This document shows, in pieces, positions 1-13,300 of a stretch of 64,000 nucleotides of DNA. The notes under the pieces were generated by a model. It was not told where the DNA came from and did no database searches. It worked only from the letters and a program-made list of their open reading frames with translations. The stretch is from positions 8,366,862-8,430,861 of the forward strand of contig NC_058510.1 in assembly GCF_020382885.2 (NCBI RefSeq), in the 5' to 3' direction. Made by a program: the position numbers and the translations under genes. Numbering within the stretch: the first letter of the stretch is position 1; every line of letters starts with the position of its first letter. The DNA is from Scatophagus argus. Its lineage: Eukaryota; Chordata; Actinopteri; Scatophagidae.

Positions 1-1396
1 TGACAGAACGTAGACTGAATATGCATAGAGGGTTACGAAGCAGCTAAATAATGTCTCATTACTTGCATATTAGGTAAAACATTAATCCAACACTAGCCTT
101 TCTTTCCTGTACACATTAGCCTTTATCGAGCATGTCGCAGTTATTACATTTCAGTGCGAGAGGGATCATGTGAGTGCTGCTCCAAGGGCCAAAGCGTGGC
201 AAAAACCCCCCACACACATTAGATGGTGCAAAGATTAGGGAAAAATCTTAAGAAATGACCACATCATGGCCTTACATGACAGTCTAATGTAATATGAAAC
301 TTCCACCATCACCACCCTCCTCTCTGCCTCTTGGGCTTTTTTCTGTCGAGGTGTCAGCAATTTCCCTCTATTAGGCTGCACACAGCTCTGTACCAATGCA
401 GTCTGTGTAATTAAAGTCAGGTTTTTATATTTCTTGTCCGCACTGTTACCTCCTAAACTGGGTTAATATGGAAATAATTTGCTTCTCAGACAGACTCCTG
501 ACTACTCCTCACTATTAGATCTTGCTCAAAATTTCAAAATCCTGCAACCAGCGCATTGACAGCACAGGAGCAAGTTGTTTCATGGCATGCTCACCTTCCT
601 CTTCTTACTGACATATTAATATTCATACTGGCACTGCATGTTACTCCACGCCGCTTCCTATAACTTACATCATGTACTGCACATAATTGTATTGTCTGCA
701 GGTTTTCCCTTGTGCTGGATTCATCTTATTTGTGAAACTGATTGTTAGGATAAATCTTCAGAAAGTCAGTGAGGTGAACCAAACTAAGTTAAACAAAACA
801 AACAACCTCGAAGCACAGGCGTTTAATGCTTGGGAAGCTAAAAGCAAACATGCGCTGGGACAGATGTGGATACCCAGTGTGCACGTAATAACAATACGCT
901 ATCCCGAACCGCCGCTCCTGTGTTGAAACCGCTCGCCATGGGGGAATACATTAACCTTTCACGGCGGCTCCGCCATGAAGATGATCCTCGATATCGACAT
1001 GCTATCAATCCAATTTTAAATTCTGAGGCCGCTGTGTGATTCGGCTGAAGGCAACACGGTGAAAAGCCCCGACATGTCCTCCTCCATTCATCAGGTGGTG
1101 TGTTGTCATAGCAACCACAGACACAGACACATCTGTCTTCACAAGAGAAGACGGTTTGTAGACAAGGTTGAGGGGGTTGGGGGAAACCTTGAAAATACTG
1201 TAAAGGGAAAAACATCCAACTGGCACAGTCAAAAAGCCTTGTAGTTGGTGAGATGAGCTGTCGTTTGAGTGAGCGGCGAGTGATTAAAAATAGCCAGGAC
1301 GGCTTTAGAACCGAGATGGATCGATGACGGCTGTGCACCACAGGAATTCAATATAATGAAGTATAGTGGGTGTACACGACTCTGAGTCTGACTTAC
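1..1396 (-). other. ptprn2 intron 2 (partial)
   Basis: This is non-coding sequence between exon 2 and the next exon outside the window. I recognise no gene or repeat family in it. Positions about 890-1065 are locally richer in CpG (several CCG and CGG words) than the A/T-rich flanks and could be a conserved or regulatory element; this is a weak guess from composition only. Confidence 0.6.
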
Positions 1397-4300
1397 CATT
1401 GACGCAGAACTCGTATGGTTTACAGAGCTCATCTTCGAACAGGCAGCCTGGAGATGAGACAGAAGACAAACAGTAAATTTAAGCAGTCAATAAAACAACA
1501 ACTTTGATAATTGATTAATTGCTTAAGTCATGTATCAAACAAAATGACAGCAATTGATTATCTTTAGTTTTGTACTGCTGGTTGAATTCTGAATATGTCA
1601 CCTTTGGGCATTTTTCACCATTACCAGAAATTTCATGGTCTAAAATAATGAACACATTTATCAAATAAATATTCGACAGATGAAAGAAATGGTTCAGCAC
1701 TTTGGGAAGAATGTTTATTTGCTTTCTTGTCAAATGTTGCATGAGAACAGTGATACCACAGAGTGATTGATACCAGCGAGTGATTTCAATCTTCTCATCC
1801 AAATCCCAACATGAAGGTGAATAGCCTGTCGTAAGCGTATATCTCAAAGTGTCAAACCACTTCTCTGATCTGTAAATAAAATTAGCTACAGCATAATTTG
1901 ATCGTGTGAATCACAGTCAGCTTCAGATGGGAGAAGTCCAGCAGGTTTTACCTCAAACAGCTGTGAGGAAAACATAACAAATGACTTAACAGTGGATATA
2001 AATGGAGTCCATTAGCATACATAGTTTATGCACAATAACAAGTGGATTTACAGAAAATGTGCTAAATTGCAGTACAAAATCATCATTCCACCATCACAAT
2101 TTCTAAACATGTCACCGCTCTGCAGAAGTACAGCATAGTACTACATTAACTCTGGCTGTGTGCCTTGCTGCTAATGGCAGAGCCATCAATCATCAATTAG
2201 TTCGACTTCTCCTATCCTGTCCCTGACACTAATGCCTCAACTCCATGGGCAACGTTTCCATATATGAATGTTGTATGAATATTAATGAACTTAAACGCTC
2301 GGATGAGGGTTGGGTGTTCCAGACTAATAAATGAACAGATGGCAGGAGCATTATGGGTAGCTGTTCCCTGTGTTCATATTTCACACGTGGGAGTTGCAGC
2401 GAGCAGAGGACTGATTGTTCTGCTTGCCGATCTGCACAGGTGATCCTCAATGCTTACAAGTTTCCGGGAAAAGATGAAGTTGAGGGAAAAAAAAAATGAT
2501 AAAACTATTAAAACTAATAAAACAATGCTGTGGGATAGAAACTTGAATCACTGCCTCGCAGTTGTACGCCTCTGCACTCCAGTCAAGATGCAGTCATGCA
2601 TCCATCTAGACGCAAATATGCAGTCTTTCATCTTTGTTACTCGCCTCCTTCAGCTCATCATTAGAAGCGACATGATTGGATGCACCCTTCTGGCCCGGTG
2701 GCCTCGATGGACAGCAATGAGCAACTCATGACCATGAATAAAGAACAGCCTGAGTGGGAGGACAGGCCTCTGTCAGATCTCTTTAATAATGAGAAGAGAT
2801 GGGTGCGAGAAGTCTGTTAATCAATTCACACAGAAAGGACAGATAATCAGGACAGGAGGGGAATGAGACGGGAACTTTCCAGGCATCACTTGTTCCAAGT
2901 TTGTTCAAGTTTCTTCACAGCAGATTCATCGTTTGGGTTATAATTATTAAAGTCCAGTCCTGCGTGAGAACTTGATTATACAGACACAATATGCAGCCAT
3001 TTTGTTTGGAAGCTGAGGGCACATTTCATGAAATTACACCTTTTGGAGATAATGGCTTCAATATGTCAGCAAAATGGCTATTTAATGATGTAGAGTGAGA
3101 CATCATAACAAAGCTGTAAGGTCACTCAGTTCTCCAGAACAAAACTAAAAGGCAGAATGTTCTGAATGGAAGAGGAACAACTTACTGCTCGAAGACCGCA
3201 AATTGCTTTTCTGACAGCTCATACCTGACTATCAGCTTGTAACCCAAAGATCCCTCATTTTCACGGACAGATTAAGCAACGTTTTGTAGGTTAACCATAG
3301 CTCTAAAACGCTGCTGCTGGTTTAAAACTGTTCCAAGATAATTAAATTCCTTCCCTCAGATATTATACTTAATAACATAGAGCAGTAGATAAAACAGAAG
3401 TACACAACAATAAGAAACGGTTTTCAACAGCTTTGGTAACTGATTAACAATGTAAGTTACTTTTCAAGCAAAAATCCCCCAAATTAACTGCTTCTAAAGT
3501 GTGATGATTTGCTGTTTTTCTTTATTACATGTGTAATCTGAAGATTTTTTGGTTTTGGACTGTGTGTGAGACAAAAATGATTTCATCTAAAATTATTTAT
3601 TATTGTTGCTGGTTTTTTGTTGGGTTTTTTTTCCCAATCTTAGATTTAGATTGAAGATGACAACAATAACATATATGAACTTAGACAGAACAGCCATTTG
3701 AATCAGAGTCACCCAATCCGTCCTGATCTAGCGTCTCGCCGCCCTGCAATTAGTGTCAGTCCATTCAACTTTACCTCCTCATCACTTCCCTGTTTAATTC
3801 ATTGGGTTCTCCGGGAGGCCTTGTCAGCTCTCAATATTAATTACGACCTTCCATTTAATGAAGCATCCAGCCAAGCATAGTTAGTCAGACATTGTGTGTG
3901 TGTGTGTGTGTGTGTCTGGATGCGTGTGCACGTGTGATAGGCAGGGACACAGGATTGATAACGCCACATCCTCTTTCTCCAACACCAGGCCAGAGATGAT
4001 TAAAATGGCGGCTTTTAATTAAAATGCAATCACAGTGGATGCTGCTGATTACCTCCAGAGGGATAAAAAAAAAGGATGCTTGACTCAACGTGGGTGAGGA
4101 AGAAAGCTAGTGGAAAAAAAGGTGTGCAGGCTATAGTTTAACAAAGCTCCTGACAAAGACTAGCTGCACAAGAGCCCTTTAACTGTCTCTTCTATACCAC
4201 TGTTAAGGACAAGTCTTTGGATTTTGAACAATTTGTTGATTTAATCAATTAACCATTAAAATAACTGTCAGACTGATTAATAATGAAGGTAATCGTTAGC

Positions 4301-7300
4301 TGCAACACTAGATGTGAGCTGCCTACAGGTTCTGTGAATGTGCAACAGCCTCCCCTCCCAAAAATAGGCACAGTCTGACCTAATTTACAACTACAGTATG
4401 CAGGGAGAATCCAGAAGGTCAATGGATGCAGTCAGTTCACAGTTTTTTAAAATGACAGACTGGTAGTTAGTGGCCTGAAGACTGTGAAATAAGAAATAGT
4501 TCATAGGTTCATCATAGGTTTTGCATAGAAACACTTCCAGATACGCATACAGAAATGGGAACCTAGATCAGTGTGGCCTGAACCTCTCGAAAGCCTCCAT
4601 CAACAGCTGTGTAGCAGAGAGACACCCCCTGCCTGCTTTATTACAACTAACTGCTATTAAGGGCAGCAAGTGCAGCTTTTGTACAAGTAAGCAAGGACCA
4701 ACACACTCACACACACTCACACATACTCACACACCAAAACAGTTCACCTTCAGCTTAAATCTCAGTGCATCAGGGACATCTCCCCTCAGGGGAACGTGAA
4801 CTCAGACGGGAGTTAAAGCGAAAAGCTCATTTAAGGTCATTTAAGGAAAAGCTTTTATGACTGAGAGCTCCTCATTAGAAAATTTTATAACCATATTAAC
4901 ATCTTAGATAATCATCACGTGTACATTATCAAGCCATCCACGACACGTCTCAGATTTAAGTCTGCATTAGCCGCAGACTTCAGACTTGTTTCAAGCATTT
5001 GGCTGTGATTGGCTGACCTTGCCTGGGACATTAAATGTGTCCCGATGAGGCTAAACCCAAGGCTGGACAAGCAGTCAGAGACTTGATCGTTCACTTTCCC
5101 CTCACAGGTGGTTGGCCAGTGCTGGGATACCATCTGTGATGTCTTAGGGGCCAGGGAGGATGCTGGGAGTCTGGCAGCGAGGACAGCCACTCCCAGAGCG
5201 TTGCTGCAGTTAAGGACATATTTCATTCACTCACTGGGGCCACCGACTTATCTGTTATTATAATTCTGCGACCAAGGACACATGACTCGTTTTTGCTCAC
5301 GCACACCTGTACTGTCAGCCAAAAAAGCCATTTTAGAAAAGTGCAGCTTGTGACAACAGCAATAAAAGTGGGAGTGAATTGAAAAGGGAGCGTGGCTGGA
5401 GCAGGGACAGCACAAGAACATCACCTGCAAGCAAATTAGCGTCGGCTTGACACCATGTCTGCAGATTTAAACAGCTTGTGTCATTAAGGCGCTCTGCTGC
5501 TAAAATTAAAGATGGCTCCAAGCTTTTCTCTGCTCCAAAAGGTCTGTTCTTGTCAAAAGCTGCATGCCACACGTCAGCAATTCAGCCGTGGTGAGTTTAT
5601 CACTATATTGAACATTTTCATTTATTCCTCGTGCTTTTTTTTTCAGTTTAACATGACAAGATTTAGTTTTAAATCTTGTTTAAGTGAAGCCTTGACATTC
5701 TGTGCACCCACATTTCGTGTTTCTAGGATGAATCACAATGTTAAAATTTTCTTTCTTTCCGAGAATCGGATGGGAAGATTAAGGACAAACCTACAGCAAG
5801 CAGCAATTTAGCTTAGCTTAGCATAAAGATTGGGAGCAGGTGGATACAGTTAGCGTGGCTCTGCCCTGTGTAATAATTTTTTCACTGTGCAATTTATTTA
5901 TTAGCAAACTGCTTTCTCTTGTACCTAGTGTTTAGATTTTATATCATATTACTATTCTCTCCTACACGTATGTTGTTTAGTACCGATGTCTGCCTCTGTT
6001 TTTTCACTATCCACTTGCTGCTGTAACAAGGTGAATTTCCCCAGCAATAAAGAAAATCTTATCTTATCTTAACTGTCCAGAAATGGCAGTTTGTTGCTTT
6101 CCCTTTTTTGGCTTTTGTATTGGTTAACATACAAGATATCCCATGTTAATTGCTGAGCTTTATGGGCAACGGTAGGACAGATTTTGTTCACTTAGGACAG
6201 CACCAGGCTAGGTTAGCGGGTTGCAGATTCATATTTAGCACACAGACTGACTCTTGGCAAAAAAAGCAAATGACCGAAAATATGAAACTTCTCCTTTAAG
6301 GCAAATGCAAATTTAAAAGTCTAAAAGTCTCAATCTTAAGTTGCTTAACATGAATAATTAGCAGGGAGTCAGGCGGTTTTCAGGTCACTTTGATTGAAGA
6401 GGGAACCTGACATGAAACCACCTGACATCCACAGCAGTGTAACCAAACACATTTCTCACTGACTTTCCAGAGAATTTGTCTCAGAATTCCCAGGCAGGCA
6501 GGTCACTCTCAGTCACTCAGCTGCCAGCTCCAGGCTACAGCCCAGACAACCACCATGAATTAAAGATGGCAGGCGTCACTGCAGCAACAGAGGACCCACA
6601 AATAGGCTGGCTTGACCTTTTCTCTGACCTGCAATGAATGATTCAGACATTTGATTTTCTCCCCTCTTCTGAGGTGTGATTGGGTGTTGAAGTGCAGAAC
6701 CAGAGCGGGTGAAGCACCTGAGCGTCCTCCTTCTCACAAACCAACACAACCTGGCCCTGAGGGAAATCTCCAGTCCTCCAGATGAAGAAAAACATTTAAC
6801 TCCTATGTGTGCAGCACAACAGCGTCTGAGCAGTACTTTCCTGCAGATGAAAGTGGACATACAAATGAAGGTGGAATGACATTTTTATTTTGTTGCGCTG
6901 AAACTTTTTTGGCGCCTGATTGTTAATTTCATAGTTCCAAATGAAACTGCTCACCTGTGGAGTGAAGCACCTTGTGTTTATGCAGCTTAAGGGCCTTTTG
7001 GGTACTCACTTTAGCATGAAACTGTGTCCGCACTCAGACTGCCTCTCATCACCAGGGGGGAAAACACACTTTTTTTCTGGCTTGAGGAAACTCCACAGAT
7101 CTTGCCGAAATCAAACAAAGCCATCGGTTTTGACTGTTTCACTGAAAGAGTTGTTTTCATTAAGTACAAATTTTAATACAATTTAAAAAGAGCATGTGCT
7201 GACTGAGATTAATGGGTGATTCTTACCACTAGTGTCATCCACAATTATATGTAAGAAGACCTCCGTTTCAGCTTATTAAATCTTTGTCCTTTTTCTTACC

Positions 7301-10300
7301 CTACATTTTGTATGTGTGGCAACTGACTTTCCACTTTACTGTGAGCATGACCTGAAACTGTTCATCTGATGTATTATAATCACCCAGTGGTAACTTGATT
7401 ATCAGATTTAGAAAAAACAAATATAGTGCAATACACTATACGCCAGTGAAAAGTAGTTACCAGGCTGCCACAAGCTCTAGTCTCTGGAGTAGCTAAATGT
7501 GCCGCCATGTTTACCAGGTAGTCGCTACCTGTCATTTTGTCAGTCGTTTGGTATCGTGCAGGCCATGCTTTAAACTGCAATAAAGATTTGATCCATAAAA
7601 AAATACTGATGTGTGTAGCTTTAAGTTTTGGCAGGGTCCAGCTGCATTGCTAGCCGATCGTATCGTCAGTTTATGAATAATGCTACAAACACCTTGTTGC
7701 ATTATAGGTGGGTGAGCAGTGCTGCAAACCAAATGAGTTGTGAATGAGAGCTAGGCTTGCAGGGAAAAAAAAATCACTGATGTACTTCACAGATTATAGC
7801 AGTCATATAAATTGGTCACAAAAATAGGAAAATGCCTCCCCTATTACATTTTCAACATCTCCCCTTTGCCTTGCCTCTTCGTCAACAGTCATTTTGTTTT
7901 CCTGCTGCACTGAGAAATGGTCGGGAGTATTAATCAGCATCACCCGAAGCAGACGTAGCAGACACATTACTGCTTTAATCACAGCTGAAATAGTGTAGAT
8001 TAATTCTTGTGCTCGACTCGAAGCCTTCAGATCCCTCGCTGGTGTGTTATTGTCCTCATTATAAATCTCGGCTCTGCATACAGAGGTGACCTTCACACTG
8101 ACCCCTTTACCAACACCATTTAATTTGAACTGAATGAAACAGTGGTGAAAAGGGATAACGGGGCCGTCAAACCCCGCCGTTATTGCTCAAGGATATCTTC
8201 ACGGTCTGCGTCGTGAGGCAGCACAGCACAGGTATATGGCGAGGTGAGACAGTACAAGGAGGACATTCTTTGCACTTTCACGTGCAAGATGTGGGAAAAG
8301 TTGTGCCAACGTTGTATTATAAATGCACAATATTCTCACACCTGACAAGTCTCCTAGGAGCAAAAAGCCTCAACTGAAATGTAATTTAATTTAAGACTGG
8401 GATGGAAAAGAAGAGCAGCCCTTCCCCAAAAAACTGTAACATAACCTTCCTTCCCTCTCTGGTGGCACTCTCCCTCCTTGACCCAGAATATCTTCAAGGT
8501 TCACCTTGAACCGAAGCAGGGGAGATAACGAGATGAGAGAATAACGAGATGGATTGCCTCAACACGTCTGTTTGACACAGTTCTGACTTCCTTCCTCTCA
8601 AGAGCTGCTGACATTTGTCGGGAAAGACACAGAAGCGCAGCCAGCCGCTTTGCTCCCACTCCCTCGTCTCAATAACCACTCGAAGCCAACACACTCCTCC
8701 GAGCATCTGTTGAGTCACAAAGAAACATCGCACTTCGTCTGTTATCACACCAGTGGTGGCAGCATCCCAAGCAAGGACCATACAGACTGCTTTGTGTCGC
8801 TTCTTTCTCAAATTCAGTGCTTGCACTTTAAAGGCTGCAACTTGGAAATTAACTAAAACAATCTCTATGAATTTGGAAAACAGCAACACTTCTTGAATAG
8901 TTTATCAGTCTACGATTTATGTCAAACCTCTAAAAACAAGGCAGTAGCAGCTGCACTGTATGTTGGTCCAATGCAGCTGAGAAGTCATTTGTAACACTGT
9001 ATACGTTTATTAGCTAAACTCAGTCGGCATATATTACATTCAGCAACAGATGATAACTGATGACTTGACAGTATACTAGTTACACTCATCTGCAGCTGCT
9101 GAGATTATTAATTTAGAAAAACAGGCATCGCAAATAACAACAGAGGTTCACTTAACCACCCTGCACAGACGTCAAAGAAAGAGCAAAAGAAGAAGAGCAT
9201 TATTGCAAAAATAAAACCTCATCCAATAAATACTTTGTCGTTTGCCGGATGAGTCAAAGCCTTTATTGAGTTGTTGAAAAGCATCAAAGTGTCAATAAAG
9301 TCTGAGCTGGGTACTGGTACTTCAAGCTGACCCTTTACCAGCTTTGTCAACATGATTCAGGCATCCTAAGAGATAAACAAATGCACTGGAAACCTTTACC
9401 GAGAGCATGAGAAACACCACAGCAGGGTTATATTAGCTTTGGCGGCCCTATTAGCTTTTATCCTTGGATCTGTTTTACTTTATTTATGATTTGGTCTCTG
9501 CATTCAAGCAGAGTTTAGAAATGGAGTTTTCATTATTCAGAAACATCTCTGCTTTTAAAATCTAACATAGAGTATGAGGCATTGTGAGGAATGTGTTGCT
9601 TGTTTTGGTGTTGAAAGCATATTGATTTGGAGCCTGAATGGACAGACCATGTGTTTAGACATTCAAAATTTTGAGCAACGTTAGGACTCCACTGATGGCA
9701 ATGTTAGTCTATTTTGGTACAAGCTGAAGAACATCAACAGCTATCACACAGACTCACATGATAATTGTTGAGCTTTGTTATTGGTGGGTTTTAGTTAAAT
9801 GTCTGAACAGATTTTTAAAGAGATTGGCCCTTCAGGCTGAACTGTAAGAACTCTGATGACCCCATGACATTTTCCTCCAGCGCAAAACTCATCAACCTTG
9901 TCCTTGTATTTAGTGCTAATTACCAAATGTTTGCATGCTAACGTGGTAAATTGAGAAAGTGAACATGAAAACATTATACCTGCTACACATCAGCATTGTG
10001 AGTATGTTAGCATGCTGAAGTTAGCATTAGCTGAAAGCACTGGGTGCAGAGTCACAATGCTGCTAGCATGGCTGCAAACTGTGCACATCAAAAGACTAAA
10101 TGTGAGACTTGTTCATGTTATCTCTTCATACACAGGATATAAACTAAACCATATTTGTAGTTATCTCTTATATATTGCTCCCTTCACATAAATTTGCTCA
10201 GTGTAATGTTGTCTTAGTGAACTATAGTAAGCTTGCTCCCAGGATAAACCACATCGAAATAACTGCTCCTCTGGGACAGACAGACAGTGTCGCAGCAACA

Positions 10301-13300
10301 CAGGAAATAATGAGCTGACACAAACCACACCACACACACGATGAAAACAAACCACTTCCAGTGAAGCAAAATATCTAACGTCATCTGGTGTACAGCAGAA
10401 CACCGGGTTCATAATCTGCACCATTGTTTATCTATCCTCATATCGCACCACATTTCAATCCTCTTAGATGATTTATAACCACTATAAGATATTTGATATC
10501 ACCACTCAGTCCTGATATCTACGGGATGACAGAGGCCCGTGGCAAAATAGATAGAGCTCAGCAGCCTATGAATCAAATCTAAGTTGTCTGAGTATATTAG
10601 GCGATGGCTGCAGATAGCCAGCTATAATGAAAAGACCCAGCAGCACAGCTTTAAAGAACAACGTCTGCATGTACATACTGAAGATAACCGACCCTGTCAT
10701 ATATCTCTATCCATCATTTGCTACAGTTCCTAATGCGAGTGCAAAAGACAGTTGTTTCTATGAAGGTGAGTTTAGGTGAGCTGACACAGAATCCTTTAAA
10801 AGCTACCTATCAATAAAGTTTGATTACAGCCTGAATTTTTTTCATTTCCATGCACTCTCACTTTTGAGAAAAACATTAAACTCACACCGATGTGTGTGTT
10901 GTGTGATGTGTGGATTGATATTTCTATTTTCATTAAATCCCAGACGCTAATCAGAATTGATGTTTAATTAGATTTATACTTCTGTATTTTAATCGATTCA
11001 GTGTCTGTTCAACAAACTTGCTGAAAGTAAATTTATCTTGCAAACAAAAACATGACCTTGCAGCTGGAGAATGGCCATCTAGTTAACAAACTGTGGGATT
11101 TTCACTGGTTGTTATTGGGATTCTGGATGCTGCCAAACCTCTGCAAACAGAAGAGAGATGCTGGACAGAATTTTAACAACAGGCCTGATAGCAACACTCA
11201 TTGCGAAGCACTAGAGTGTTGATGTGCAACAAAATCAATTTCTGCTAACGTTCCTTTGGCAAGACTCACTTCGGTAGTCAGTGAATTCATTATTCAAATT
11301 CTATTCTTCCTAACTTAGTGTAAACGGGACATTAACCTCTCTGCACTCTTAAAATAAAGCTTAGTGGAAAAAGTGCCAATCTTAAATTAATTTACCCCCC
11401 CCCCCCCCACCTTTCAGTTTGTAGCAGTTTTGTTAAGATTGTCAAATGCCTTTTACTGGTAGAAACACCACCATTTGGCTCATTGTCAAACATTCTGTTG
11501 ATTTTATGCCTCACTTGAAGGCACCAGACTCAAGGCTGATTAGTGAGTTACATTAGCAGGAAATACAACATGTTAGCACGTCCATGACCTCTCCAGTTCA
11601 TTGGAGGAGCTTGCAGAGATGTCATGATCAGATCAAGGTGACCAAACAGAATGAATCTGAACTGAAGTGCACTTTCACGTCGTCCTCTAAGACATATGTG
11701 TGTGAATCTAAACCACATAAGGCAGATGTGACCTTGGTTGTAATGCCTTGATTTGTAGCTGATTACCATCTACAACAGACATAAAGATGCAGAAACTACA
11801 CTCTCCCTTTGGGTAATCTTCAAGGGAAAACACTATCTACAAACAAAGAGAAAATAAACATATTTAGATTATGTTCAGGATCACATATATATGTTTTGGA
11901 AGTGTATGTCTTCTTATCAATTAGTCTACAAGTAAAGACGTTTAAATGTATGATTTAAAGTTAGATTAACAACACCAGGTCACATAAACTCCACTCAGGT
12001 CGAGAGCTGAGGTGGCAGATGCTGCTGCTCTGCTGGATGTAGCTACTGCTTAATTAGTCATGTGGATTAACAAACTGAATTACCAAGATGTTGGTCAAAT
12101 CAACATGGATATGTTGCAGTTGAAGGATCACACCCAGGGAATTTAGCTACATAGCCTTATCTAAGACTAGCTGTGGCTAGCTCACACTTTACCCTCCATG
12201 ATCTCCCCTTCTTAGCTTGTCTGTCTATGTCTGTCTTCTATCATAAAAAATATACACTTCTAAGGCATATTGTTGTTAATTCGGTAAAACCGATGCCAAA
12301 AAGTCAGATGCAGGTCTTAATTCAACTTTATCAAATATTTTGGTGTTGTGGGGTAGCATAGCTGAGCTTGAATTGCTTTTAATAAATCCATACGTCATGT
12401 ATATGTAATATCTGGACCTTTGTGTTCTGTATGCATATCTGTAATGCACACTTATCTTGTGCATTAAAAAGTCAAATTCTGTGAACTCTTAATGGGTTTG
12501 GGGGATTTTAAAGTGCTTCAAAAAAATTTTACAGAGATGATTACCTTTTGGGCACAATGAATTGAACAAGACTTTTTAGTCTTTTGGCATATGGCCAGAT
12601 TCATCACACTGTTTAAATTTTACAGCACTAATTTCCTAATCAGAGCATGCAGCTACAGAGTTATTTCTACCCGTCTGGCTTTCATGTGCTCTCAGACAAG
12701 CAGGACACACACACACCCACACACAGCACACTCCGACTGTCTCTCTCTCTCTCCCACACAAACACTCCCACCCATATAAGCACTGTGTTTATGTTGTAAT
12801 ATATATATATCAGCTACATCACTCCACTACACCTCGATCTAAAGCTTCCCAATGACATGCCGTAATGCACAGTGGGACTCATTAAAAACAATAACCGCCT
12901 CTAACTCCCAGCCACACTAACAACGAAGCCGTCATCCACACACAGAGAGAAATGCACTGAGAATTCAATGAGAAACGCACCAGGGAATTAAACACTGACT
13001 CATTCACAGGTATTCTAAGCATAAATCAGCTTAACTTGCAGAGAGAAAACACCACATATGACCTGACAAGTCCTGTGCACACTTTCTATATTTTGTTTGC
13101 TATCCTAACATCCAAGAGCAGCAAAATGTGCATTGAAAGATAGAATGATGTACAGGGGATGGAGCAGGTTGAAAAAGGACAGACAACCCTCTTGTTCTAA
13201 ATATAAAGAATATGATGCAGCTCGGTGCCCGTATGAATCATCACTGAGCAGAGTGCAAGCCTGAGACCTATATTTGCCTCTGGCTCATAAAGTTTATACT

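Noticed and set aside
838..1341. 167-codon ORF on the minus strand in ptprn2 intron 2
   Set aside because: No recognisable domain, no splice or promoter context, and it reads through low-complexity and CA-rich sequence.
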